A DNA stretch of 64,000 nucleotides from Cycas panzhihuaensis (lineage: Eukaryota; Cycadophyta): assembly GCA_023213395.1 (NCBI GenBank), contig CM041465.1, positions 27,287,741 through 27,351,740 on the forward strand, read 5' to 3'. This document shows positions 21,701 to 31,884 of this stretch, piece by piece; position 1 is the stretch's first letter, and each line of letters begins with the position of its first letter. The position numbers and the translations under genes are program-made. The notes below the pieces were generated by a model. The model was given only the letters and a program-made list of their open reading frames with translations, had not been told where the DNA came from and did not search any database.

Positions 21701-22882
21701 TAGGTCGACGCCTCTGTCCGTTGAGGCGTTGAGGACTAACTTGCGCCTCACCCTCCTCAAGTCCCCAAATTTGATGGGACTTCGTCGCGAGACCCAACCG
21801 AGCATGTCGCAGCTTTTCCATGGCGTGCATTGACTATTGGGCCTCGACCACATCTTGATGAAGCTCTTCCGTGATCCTTGCGGCGGCGCCCTCAAGTGGT
21901 TCTCCGCCTTCACCGCCCATTCGATTTCCTCATTCCGGTGACTAGTGGGCGAGTTCGTCAACTATTTTGACGTCGCGCCCATTCGAGAGCGGAATGAAGG
22001 CACTTTGTCGCTCAAACAAGGCCACGATGAGATGAGCGTGACTTTGTGCGGCGCTTTCACGACCTCCTTCACTCCACCAAGGCCACATTGCACGAGGAGT
22101 TGAAGAGGGATCTCTTTGTCAATGCACTTCCGTCACGAGGTGCACGTGGAGGTCCTCAAGATGGGGGCAACCACGTGTGACTCGCCGATTCGAGGTGTTT
22201 GGCGTTGGAGGCCATTGAGATCGGTGGACTCAAGAAACCTCCCAAGCCCTCACAACGTCGTGAGGCGCCTCCCCCAGCGAAGGAAACCGAACCCTCGCAG
22301 CCCGCTAGGACCACCTCTCACCCGACTGAGAGGACCCTAGATCCGCTTACCTCCGCCATTCGCTCATTTGAGCGAACGATGAGGGAGCTAAAACTCCAAC
22401 CTCCTTCGTCACCTACCTCCCATAGACCTGTTCAGCAGGCTTCTCGTGCGATGCCCCCCAAAGGGGGCAACACCCAACCTTCTCAAGCAAGGAGGATCGA
22501 TCCTCCCCTTGAGAAGAGGTGGTGTTCTATCCACGGGGAGTGCTTCCATGACGATGCGCGTTGCCGGGCACAACACCCACGCGACTCGTCCCCCAGGCGA
22601 GCATCGAGACCTAACCTCGATCAGCCTGTTCATAGAGACCCGTTCCCCAAACATGGGGAACGTGGTCGCGATGTTCAACAAAGATACGCCGATCGGGATA
22701 GGTCCCCCGATTCTCGTCCTTCGCATGGTAGAGGGAAGGGTGTGCGAAGGTCACCTTCCCCTTCGCGCTCCCCTGACCGCCGTGCTCCATCACCTTCGCG
22801 GTCCCGCTACAAGGGAAAGAAGGTTGTCCAATTGCTTGAGACCACTCAGGTTATATGCCTTAACTTGGGTCCCAAGTGCTAA
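21701..22882 (+). pseudogene. Tat-2 gag (capsid and zinc finger)
   Basis: The capsid core reads GGALKWFSAFTAHSISSF, LVGEFVNYFDV and a LSLKQGHDE segment (about 21870-22030), equivalent to the Tat-1 gag motifs. Several frameshifts follow. The open frame 22199-22882 carries the nucleocapsid part: KRWCSIHGECFHDDARC (a C-x2-H-x4-H-x4-C-type finger, about 22519-22570), followed by a tail rich in Arg-Ser and Ser-Pro dipeptides (about 22640-22820). Gag would assemble the particle and bind element RNA. The arginine/serine-rich tail is unusual in amount. Overlapping open frames on the other strand are shadows of this GC-rich gene. Confidence 0.8.
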
Positions 22883-22965
22883 AGAGGCGTAGGTGCCTCT
22901 TCATCCACGTCTCACCTTGATCCTCCTCCCAAGCTATTCCTCCGGAGATTAGGTGCTTCCCAAGA

Positions 22966-23760
22966 CTATTCCGTCAGGCCGGTAGATTCGACTTTAGAAG
23001 GGCGCTTACCCAACCCACGGGGAAGGGTAAACCCTTTTCTATTGTTGACGAGCTCTATACCGTCGCTGCGGGAATGTCCTTGATGGACGTCTTGAGAAGC
23101 TGCCCTGAGCAACGTGCTCTTCTTCTTGAAGCTCTTGGCCAACAAGGCGCTTCCATCCATGCGATAGGTGCTACCTCCCAGGGACCACCTGTCATCTCCT
23201 TTGATCCCAGAGATCTCCCATCTCCCAAGCGGGAGAAGCTTTTGCGTGCAGATTCGTCATTACCATTGACACTCGATTGTATCGTAAAGAGGACCATTGT
23301 AGATAATGGCTCTTACGTAACGCTTATGCTGTGCGTATGCTCAAGGAGCTAGGCATAGTAGCTCTTGAGTCCATCCCTTGGAAATGCCAAGGGTATGATG
23401 GGGCGAGAAGTCCCCTGCAGGCGATCTCCCTATCCCTCACCTTAGGAGGGAAAACCGTTTTATCGGGTTCTTTGTACTCGGCGTCGATGTGGAGTACAAC
23501 CTCTTGTTGGGCCGACCATGGCTCGACCCGGATGGGGCGATCTGCTCCACGCGATGGGGCAACTTAAATTTGTCCATGAAGGACAAGTTAAAGTTGTCGC
23601 CCGTGAGCCAATCTTAGTCTCACACCTCTCATCCGACTGCCAGTGTTTCGATGATGAAGATAGCGATCCCGAGGAGGTTACCCTTAGTGGGACCTTTGTT
23701 TTGAGACCGACCTTCATCGGTCGAGCCCTATGCCATGTCATGAGCCAAACCTAGTTAGGT
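22966..23760 (+). pseudogene. Tat-2 aspartic protease
   Basis: The frame shows FSIVDELYTVAAGMSLMDVL, LLLEALGQQGASIHAIG, VISFDPRDLPSPKRE, then the active-site strand RTIVDNGSYVTL (DNGS in place of the usual D-S/T-G-A/S, about 23290-23320). LLGRPWLDPDGAICS and VHEGQVKVVAREPI follow (about 23500-23620). The same order is found in Tat-3a at 46217-46492 on the opposite strand. The enzyme would cleave Gag. Frameshifts near 23330 and 23500 break the frame, the second inside a CpG-rich run. Confidence 0.82.
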
Positions 23761-24257
23761 TTGCCCCTATTGGCGTGGCGGTTCACGGTTATAGCCGCCA
23801 TGAGTGATTCCGATTCGGATAGCGAGGGTTATGGGCCCTCTCCTCGACGTGTCACCCTGGTTTCGCGAGCACCTAGGGGAATATCTCGATCGGATATTCC
23901 CGCTCTTCCTCATTCTACATTGGCTCCTGAGCCGCCGGTCCTAAACCGGCCATTTATTTTACCTCCTCGGCCTCCCCGAGTGGTCCCACGTAAGCGCCCA
24001 CGTCGGCGAGCCACTCGTAGAGGCACTTCTTCTTCACGCTCTAGATCCTTACCTTGGACTAGAGCCACTCTTACTCGTATGCAACCTTGCCATGCGATCC
24101 GTCGCGTGCCAGGTCCGTTGCACTCATCTGATTCCGACCATAGCAAGTTTACTAGTAGGCCTGGCCACGTTAGGCCTACTCTTCGTCACCTATCTCCTAC
24201 CCTGCGTGTGACTACCCCTACCTTTATGGGGCCTAGGCACGCCTCTTCCTCTCTTCA
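23761..24257 (+). pseudogene. Tat-2 post-protease linker
   Basis: It begins with FAPIGVAVHGY, matching FTPIGVRSYGY in Tat-3a (about 45700), and continues with Ser-Asp repeats and an Arg/Pro/Ser-rich basic stretch up to 24276. In a complete element this linker leads into RT. Here it runs directly into post-integrase sequence at about 24258. It has no known enzymatic function. Confidence 0.65.
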
Positions 24258-24512
24258 TGCTCCGAAACGAGCCTAAACTACCATTTTAAATTGTTCCCAT
24301 TCCTCCCAACCACGGGTGGAATGGCAATTTAAGATGGATTCTTGCTCCGAAACGAGCCTAAACTACCATTTTAAATTGTTCCCATTCCTCCCAACCACGG
24401 GTGGAATGGCAATTTAAGATGGATTCTTGCTCCGAAACGAGCCTAAACTACCATTTTAAATTGTCCCCATTCCTCCTAACTACGGGTTGAATGGCAATTT
24501 AAGGTGGATTTT
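24258..24512 (+). repeat. Three tandem 85-bp repeats in Tat-2
   Basis: Units start TGCTCCGAAACGAGCC at 24258, 24343 and 24428. The first two are nearly identical and the third has several changes. A single related unit lies in Tat-3b at about 60400-60490 (reverse complement; shared core GAGCCTAAACTACCAT), downstream of integrase. The triplication sits at the deletion junction that removed RT, RNase H and integrase. Confidence 0.9.
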
Positions 24513-25316
24513 CTTCGATTTCGCTTCAGGTTCCTCTGCGGAATCCGCATTCTCATGGGCTCTTGGGAACCTTTGTCTTCCTATTTTGGGCATTCCCCAA
24601 ATTAGGACGACGCTGTGGAATATCGTTACTCCCCTTTTCTATGCTTGTCGTTTCCTTTGCACATTCCGCTATGCTCCCTCGTGGACATGTATGTCGCCCA
24701 TCCTCTAACCTCACACCTCTCGATCGCCTCTACTCACGGTGGATGTGTGTGCTCTGTAGACATATGGCCATACATGGAAGGAAACACCTGCATACTTTCA
24801 ATAAGATATCTACAACAAAAAAATCTACATATCTACACATTTGCATTTCTAAAACAAACAAATATTTACAGCATATAAACATTTACAACATACAAAATAT
24901 CCATTTACAAAAATAAATCATACATGCTACCTCTATCATACATGATACACACCATTTCATGTGGAGGCTTGTCTGGCCAGCCCGTGCCCAAGTCTCCGTT
25001 CTTTGTCGATTAGATATGCTTGCTCTAAGTGCTTGATGCCCTCTTACTTCACGTTACACCTTGGTAGCAGGGCATCCGTTCTTCTTCTTACTTGATTTCG
25101 CCGATGCCTGGGCGACGCGTGGCGACCCCTACGTTGTCCTCGTCTCTGTCTCCCTTGTCAACGCGTTCCGCCACGACACTTGCCTACGCCCTTGGATCAC
25201 GTGCTGCTCTTGATCGCTCTTATATATATATATGCATGTGCTACTCATGTTTCTTGGTTGTCGACGATTCGCCATCACATTACGCTTACGGCGGTGAGGC
25301 TCTGCCGCGAAAGCGA
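24513..25316 (+). other. Tat-2 region downstream of the deleted integrase
   Basis: Related to Tat-3b at about 60180-60420. In both, one frame reads a P-L-H-I-P/L-L-C-S-x-(V/M)-D-M motif followed by a Cys/His/Trp-rich segment, with WPYMEG here and WPCMKG in Tat-3b. Whether this is a conserved small protein or conserved untranslated sequence cannot be decided. There is a TA run at 25217-25232. No clear polypurine tract precedes the 3' LTR; the closest is GGCGGTGAGG at 25290-25299. Confidence 0.55.
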
Positions 25317-27850
25317 TGTTTCCGGCCATCGGGAATGGACTCGGGGCTCGATCGACCAAAGTTAGTGGTGTATATGTTCTTTCTTTTCTTACTTATCATT
25401 GCTAAGGTGATTGGGAATGGTCTGAGCGACATGTGCCTGGCCATATGCCCCTGTTTGATTGCTTGTTCATTATGCATGTGCCTAACGGCACCGTTTAGCC
25501 TATGACGACTCACGGTAGGGGCATTCATCGTGAACGCGACACCCGTATGGCGTACAACCACCACAGCGTCTCCATGGTCTTTCTGGATGCTTTTGCCCGG
25601 CTGTTTATGCGTGTTACAGCGTCGCTTATGTTGCAAACCCTTTCTAAGCTGGTTTAACCCTTAGTTAGGTCTTTTGCACCGCTTGAGTACATGCCCATGA
25701 CCTAAAAGCGCTCTTGACTAATGTATTTTGAGTTTAACTTATGATTTTACCTTAAAGACCGATTTCTTACTTTAATTTTCTATTTTTGGATTTCGGTTCC
25801 GTCTGCGATAAATTGCGATGCCGCGGAGTTCCGGCGGTACCGGTCGTCTGCGATAAACTTAGCGATGCGCTAAGTTTATCGTGATCGCTTAAAATTTAAA
25901 AAAAGAAACACGCGGCGATGCCGTGATTTTTCGGCGAATCGGCGTGGCTCTAATCAGTTGGGCGCGAGGGCCCCAACGTTCACTTGCTTCACTCAAGACA
26001 TAAAAACTCTTTTTTCACTCATTTGCCTCATTATGATTATTGAATGAATTTTTCTACTCTCTACTAGACTCTCCTCTCAAGTTTTCTTCACAAAAGACAA
26101 GACAAACAAACAAGAACAAGAGACACCTTTCAACAGCTGTGGGACAGAGGCACCAAGGGCTGCTATTGTTGGAGATACAGGGCCATTGCTGCCCCCTACG
26201 GAGCTCCAATACAAGCACTCTTCCTCCTCACACATATTGAAGGCCTCCAAGAGGATTTTGCACCAAGAAAACCATTGCAAGGGACCATTTCCATCTCACT
26301 TTCTTGCATGAGGCTCCACCACTCCTCTCTCTTGCAAGGGACATGCTACATTGTTTCATAGGCATCTCTTGGACCGCTGCTCCAAGTTGCCAAGTGCCTA
26401 CATGCACTCCTTCTTCACCATTAGAGGTATTTGGTGTCATTTCTTAAGTGTTTTGCTTGCTTTTTGTATTATTTTACTTGCAACTCTTTGCTTCCTTTTG
26501 TATATGTATTCTCTTGGTTTCCCCTTAGCCATTTGATGCAAGGAACCATAGTATTTGTGGCCTATTAGAGTGTTACCCAAGGATAGGCTTAGTTTCCCAT
26601 TTTTCTTCCACTCATCCTTCTTCTCCCATCCTTCTCTTTCGCCATTTCTTGGGCAAACCGGCATAAAGGGTTACACGAGGGTTTGAGGGAGATAGGCGGG
26701 TTTCCGTCCCCCATTGCCGTCCTACTCCCCAAGGGTTCCGTCCCTTTTTCCTCTCCCCCTTTACCTCCCGCTTTTGCTTAAGAAATAGGGCTAGAGAGGT
26801 TTTGGAGAATCGGTTGAGTGCTTACTTTGGCTTATGCTACGTTGCTCCATGATCCTTCTTGTTGCATGCTAGCATCATTTCCCTTACATTCTGTGGAGAC
26901 CTCTCGTGGGTGAGTTAGCCATCCCGAGGCTATACTCAACCCCATTCGGGGTGCGTTTGTGGTGTATGACCACATGCATGTCATATGACGTTGTTTCTTT
27001 TATTGCATGATATTGCTTAACTATGTCCTTTTAGCTTAGTTTGCTTTACTTGCAACATATATACATATATCTTTTGTATCTCGTAGCCCCTCTTTCGAGA
27101 GGAAGGTATTACCTTATTTGCTTGCGGGGCGTTGAACAAAGGCGCATAGGGTCGACCCATTGCTGGGTCGGCGCTTGTTTGGCACGTTCTCCCTTTTGTT
27201 TATGTCGCTTTGAGCTTTATTTTCATCGTTTCGGTTTAGTTAGTGTTTATTTGCTTTCGGGAGGTAAGTGATCCCCATCACCGCTTGCAACCGCGTCGAC
27301 ACGAGGAGGACGACGGGAGGAAGCGCAGCGGGAGCGGACACTGCGTCTCAACCGCCGGATCCGGTATTCTCCGCTCACCCTTCATACTCCTTTTTCTCAC
27401 TCTTACGTTTCTTACGCTTGCTTTGGTAGTTAGAAATATAAGAAAAGGAAAAGAAATAACTATTTATTTTGTACTTGCTTTTTGCTTTACATTTGCTTTA
27501 CGTGCGCTTTCTTTGCTACACCACACTATAGTGTCGAGATTCTTTGACCGACCCCCTTTAGCCGCTCTTGCATATATCTTACTGCGACACGTTTGGTTGG
27601 TTACCCTTCGCCGCTTTCTCATTGCCTTGAGAAGTAGCGGCATGATTCCTTTTCCCCTTCCCGCCATCCAAGGGTAGGAGGGTCTCGCCTTACTGCGGCT
27701 GGAAGCAACCAGGCACCTTGCAGTCCCGTACCCGCGCTCCGGCGCACGGACGTCCCGCGAGGTATGATCCTCGTTCTTTAGCCTATTAGCCCTGTGGTTT
27801 TGTGTCCTTCCCGCTAGGCGTTGGATCATTGCCCCGTGGAGAGCGTTTCA
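25317..27850 (+). repeat. Tat-2 3' LTR
   Basis: It starts TGTTTCCGGCC and ends GCGTTTCA, followed by target duplication GGTTC. Open frames on either strand here are repeated in the 5' LTR with frame changes and are not genes. Confidence 0.93.
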
Positions 27851-27855
27851 GGTTC
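27851..27855. repeat. Tat-2 right target-site duplication
   Basis: GGTTC, identical to 17905-17909. Confidence 0.93.
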
Positions 27856-28437
27856 CAAACTGTAAAATCACATTTTTGATACTATTATTTCATTTCTTAC
27901 TAGTTAACTACATTTTTAATGCAATGACCATGGCTTTTGGATTGTGTCACTATGCTTTTCATTAAAAAATCTAAAAATAAAAAAAATACAATTCTGACTC
28001 ATTAGGTATCTAGCTCTCTGCTTCATCTTACTGATGAAGATCCTTTAGGGCCAACCCCCTATTAGAAAGAGCTCTTGATTGCCTTGGAAATAAGGAAAAT
28101 ACCCTCTGGTTACCTCCTTTTCTTCTCCTCCCTCATGTAAAAATGAATCCCTTCTACATCCATTTCCTTATAAATAGGGAAGCATTTTTCTTTGTTTTCT
28201 TGGGTAAAAATTTTCCTAATTCCCATGGCACCTACTAAAGTAAAATACATTCTTTGCAACTATCTCATCAAAATTACCTATAAATCTTGAAAACTATACA
28301 TATTTACTTTGGTATGGTTCAATTAACATCTTGAGATTTGATTATTTTCTTCTAGGGCTCATTTTCCTTTAGAAATGTAATATATCATTTTCCATTCACT
28401 CCTTTTACACAGATCCTTAGTGTTTATCTCTAAAGGA
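27856..28437 (+). other. Tat-1 3' untranslated region, first part
   Basis: AT-rich sequence continuing Tat-1 after the Tat-2 insertion. I see no gene. Confidence 0.5.
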
Positions 28438-28900
28438 ACTATGCTCTGAGCCTTCTTTTACCTATTAAAGAGCTAAAACTATGATAGGAATATACACTCT
28501 GAGCCTTCTTTTACTTGTTAAATAGCTAAAATTATGATAGAAATGTATGCTCTGATCTTGCTTTCACCTATTGATAAGCCTAAACTATGATAAGATTACA
28601 CTCTATACCTCCTTTCACTTGTTAATGAGCTAAAACTATGGTAGGAACAATGCTCTGAGTCCCTTTAACCTATTAATGAGCTTAAACTATGACATGGAAC
28701 CCTTCGAAAATGATTATTAATAAGGCTAAACTATGATAATCGACTTTCAAAAGCCCTCACCTTGTTAATGAGGTTAATCTATGATGGGTTTGCTTCAAAA
28801 AATCACATGTTAATGAGTTGGTAAACTATGACAGTCTATCCTTTTTGCCTTAGCAAAAAGATTTCTCTCTAATGTGTGGTTAAAGAGAGTTAAACTATGA
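28438..28900 (+). repeat. Tandem array 1 of Tat-1 (about 60-bp unit)
   Basis: About eight diverged units, each with the core TTAATGAGCTAAAACTATGA and, in the better copies, ATGCTCTGAGCC and TTCTTTTACC. Spacing between cores is roughly 55-65 bases. It lies just before the 3' LTR. Related single cores occur at 13675, 15087, 15622 and 15648 in the same element. Confidence 0.85.
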
Positions 28901-28909
28901 CTAATTGTG

Positions 28910-29345
28910 TAATAGACATCTAGTTCATGGGCATTTGGTGGTGATGTCCTATTCAGTTTGTGGGCATGTTGTATGGTAGTGAAGTGCCATCTAGTTTGTA
29001 GGCACAAGATAGGTTTTTGGTGATGTTAGGTACCTAGTCCTTTTGGGCAGGTTTTTGATGATGTTAGGTACCCAGTCCTTTTGGGTAGGATTTTGGTGAT
29101 GTTAGATACCTAATCCTTTTGGGTAGGTTTTGATGATGTTAGATGCCCAGTCCTTTTGGGCAAAAATGTGTAAATAATGACATTTTAGTATTAGACACTT
29201 AGTCTTTTTGGGTAAATTTTTTAGTGATGATAGATACCCAGTCCTTTTAGGTAGGTTTTTGGTGATGTTAGATGCCCAGTCCTTTTGGGAAAAATGTGTA
29301 AGTAATGGCCTTTTGGTAGTAGAAACCTAGTCCTTTTGGGTAGAC
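28910..29345 (+). repeat. Tandem array 2 of Tat-1 (about 44-bp unit)
   Basis: About nine units with core GGTGATGTTAGATACCCAGT followed by CCTTTTGGG. Some units carry an insertion (AAAAATGTGTAA) that recurs at about 29164 and 29290, so a higher-order unit is present. The first copies (28910-29010) are more diverged. It is unrelated in sequence to array 1. Confidence 0.88.
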
Positions 29346-29535
29346 TTGCTAGTGGGAGTTTCTATTGATTTTATTATTCTACAGAATTTATTTTAGGTTA
29401 GGCCATAGAACTTCTCACTCCATCATTGATATACTTTATCTGATTCCCATCACATTTAACTAAAACAACAATCACCTATGTTATTACCACCTCTCATCAT
29501 CCTATTTCTCTCTTTGGAATAGGAGCTTCAGGTGT

Positions 29536-29547
29536 CAAGGGGGTAAA
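29536..29547 (+). other. Tat-1 polypurine tract
   Basis: CAAGGGGGTAAA immediately precedes the 3' LTR start TGTTTCACC. This is the plus-strand primer position and sets the + orientation of the element. Confidence 0.85.
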
Positions 29548-31879
29548 TGTTTCACCAAAATCTAGCCTTTGGTTTGTATTTCTAGTCTTTTGACATGTTT
29601 ATTGTATGGTTTCATAAAAAAATGAATGATGGATTTGTTTGATCATGAATTAGGCTATGTTTTGATGAAGGAATATATGAATTTTGCTTAATGATTTATG
29701 ATGAATGATGATGTGATTTGTATTTTTACCATTACCTATCAATGACCGAGATTATGGCACCAAAATTTTTTCTTCATGATTAATTTGACCAAATGCCTCC
29801 TTTAGAACTTTTTATTTTTGCATTTTTATCCTTGATTTCACCCAACTTTGTTATTTTTTATTATTTTTGGGCTTATATTTAGCATTTTTACCTTGCTTTA
29901 GGCCTATTTACTCATTCATTAAGTCATTTATATTTCAATTTATATTTACAAATTATTTTCTAACTTTTTGATGAGTTGATTTTCACTTTCACATTTGCCG
30001 CATTTTTGGCACTGCCAAAAATGTGACTAGTCATATTTTTAGTGTAAAGTCACATTTTTGTAGGTCCAAAAATATGATTAGTTGTATTTTTTACTATTAT
30101 ATATACAAAACTCAACTAGTACACCAAAATTTTGTATGTTGCTACCCAGATTTGGTGGAATCTTATCTCTTCGATACCCAGGAATGATGACTAGGGATTT
30201 ATGATTCGAAATAATAAGTTAGTGTGTGATTTGTTCAAGTATTTTGGGGGATTTTCTTAGTTTTTTTGGAGATTTTAAAGACTACTATTGTAGTGACTGA
30301 AACTAGGATTTTGAAGAGACTTATGGGTGAAATCAAGGATGGATTTTAATGCTATGACTTTATGCTTTGTTGATATTTGAATGTTGATGGTATAACCTTC
30401 ATTTTGTGGATTTTTTTCAAAGTTACAATTTTTAAACTTCTTCTAAATAGGAAAGGTCTTTCCTATTTAGTTTCTAGTTTATCTCACAATATTTTGAAGG
30501 TTGTTTTTACTCAAAAATTAGTCTTTCCTTTGGTTGATTACTACATTGGTTTTGTACATATTTTGGACCTTGAAATACTTGCTAAAAGGCCAGCCCTTTG
30601 TGGGGTTTATAAGGTTTAGACTAGGGTGGATCATGGTCATCTCTCCACTGCTTATCTAGTTACCCCTTCCTATTCTTATATAGAAATTTATATTTTAGGC
30701 AATTTTCCACTCCTTTTAGAATTGTTTGGCTGTGGTTTAGCCTTTCTTATTTGCTGTTACTCTCCCTTGATTTGTATTAAAGGAAAAAAAATAAAAAGCT
30801 TAATTAGTTAAAAGGAAAATTACCATTCTAAGTCAGGTTCTTACAAAAGGAAAGAAGTTTCAATCTCATAGTTTTATAGTTTACTTGGTATCACTTTTAA
30901 GTTTAATTCTTTTCCATTCAAAAGAAAAGTTAAAAGTGTTAAATAGCAAAGGTATTCTTGATTTTTTAGCTTGTTAAAGTTTCAAGGATCCTTTTGGAGT
31001 CTTTCTTACTCTAACCATGATAAAACCTTTAAAGCTAGTATTTTATATGAGAATTATGGTTCAAATTTATTATTTGCATATAATCTTATAGGTCTGAAAA
31101 ATCATTTAAAATAACAATAACATCTCTTTGAAATCTCTTTCTTTTTTGTATTATATATCATCTCTTCAAAGAAACAATTATATGTATGTAAGATGATATC
31201 TTCCAAATAACATTGCATGCCATTATTTTATTTGGAGAATTTACATAAATAATTATATAGCATATTGTACTTCTTGATAGAATCATTCCTTTTATTATAA
31301 AGTATGCATATTGCATGTAGAAAGAAAAAATTATATTTGTGTTTACATCTTTCATCTTTGAAACAAAAAGGAAAAAGAGATAAAAACATACTGCATGCAT
31401 ATACTTCTAGCCTGTTTCCTTTCAATTGTTAATTAAAAATAGATTAAGCCTTTTAGTTTTAATAAACAAAATTAAAGAAAATATAAACAAGAAAAAGAAA
31501 TTAAACAAGAAAAATAATTCTTCCCTTCACTTACACTTTCCTACATCTAAGTAAAACCTAAAAGGTTGAAAAGATTATATGAAAGGAGTCCCTATGAAGC
31601 ATATTGAGAATATTATTAAAGTAGTTCTGAAACAAGAACTCCTTCACTCAGTTGTATAGGTTAGTGGGTCCTACCACCTTCCTTTACATCCATGCCTTTC
31701 ATTGTATCCTCTAACCATACTTTATTAGATGGCACAACTAGGTGAAGATTCCTTCTCAAGAGTTTAGAAAAGGTGGTCACTAAGGTCTTCTTGAACTCCA
31801 TATCCCCCAGTTATAATTGAAACAAAGATGATGACTTAACAATCAAGGGATATTTAGTTTAGGTCCTCCTAAGAATACA
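29548..31879 (+). repeat. Tat-1 3' LTR
   Basis: A 2332-bp LTR running from TGTTTCACC to AAGAATACA, with both terminal dinucleotides intact. It carries a perfect 11-bp inverted repeat, CATTTTTGGCA-C-TGCCAAAAATG, at 30001-30023. Relative to the 5' LTR it lacks about 130-150 bp after 31460. Short open frames (30377-30811, and 31158-31425 on the - strand) are LTR sequence. Confidence 0.92.
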
Positions 31880-31884
31880 ACAAC
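31880..31884. repeat. Right target-site duplication of Tat-1 (decayed)
   Basis: ACAAC, partner of ATTAC at 1125-1129. Confidence 0.6.

Larger units (their letters stand above)
17910..27850 (+). mobile_element. Tat-2: CpG-rich non-autonomous Tat element (gag-protease only)
   Basis: A 9.9-kb element with 2546-bp and 2534-bp LTRs (TGTTTCC...GCGTTTCA), a primer site and a perfect GGTTC target duplication. The interior of about 4.9 kb has a gag leader, gag with a zinc finger, protease and linker, then passes straight to sequence that lies after integrase in Tat-3b, with an 85-bp unit triplicated. RT, RNase H, integrase and PMD are absent. It is far richer in G+C and CpG than the surrounding Tat-1, which marks a younger insertion. 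It belongs to the same family as Tat-3a and Tat-3b by protein similarity in the leader, protease and linker. Confidence 0.93.
1130..31879 (+). mobile_element. Tat-1: long-LTR Ty3/gypsy element of the Tat group, non-autonomous, host of two nested elements
   Basis: The order on the + strand is 5' LTR (1130-1264 plus 6585-8909), primer site, degenerate gag, protease, an RT stub joined to the integrase tail, a downstream RNase H, an antisense PMD remnant, two tandem arrays, a polypurine tract and a 3' LTR (29548-31879). Removing Copia-1 (5.3 kb) and Tat-2 (9.9 kb) leaves about 15.5 kb, including LTRs of about 2.3-2.5 kb. The reading frames carry many stops, mostly TAA or TAG where CAA or CAG would be expected, so the copy is old and inactive. 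Assignment to Tat rests on the primer site, the gag and pol motifs, the long LTRs and the extra ORFs. Confidence 0.85.

Noticed and set aside
21250-23297. Several overlapping open frames on the - strand of Tat-2 gag and protease
   Set aside because: They are shadows of GC-rich coding sequence on the + strand, with no domain, and their composition mirrors the sense codons.
17910-27850. GC-rich island suggesting bacterial, organellar or horizontally acquired DNA
   Set aside because: It is bounded by matching 2.5-kb LTRs and an exact GGTTC duplication and encodes Tat gag and protease. High CpG reflects a younger retrotransposon among decayed ones.
28438-29345. CRISPR-like array
   Set aside because: Units are contiguous diverged monomers without unique spacers, in a plant retrotransposon 3' region.
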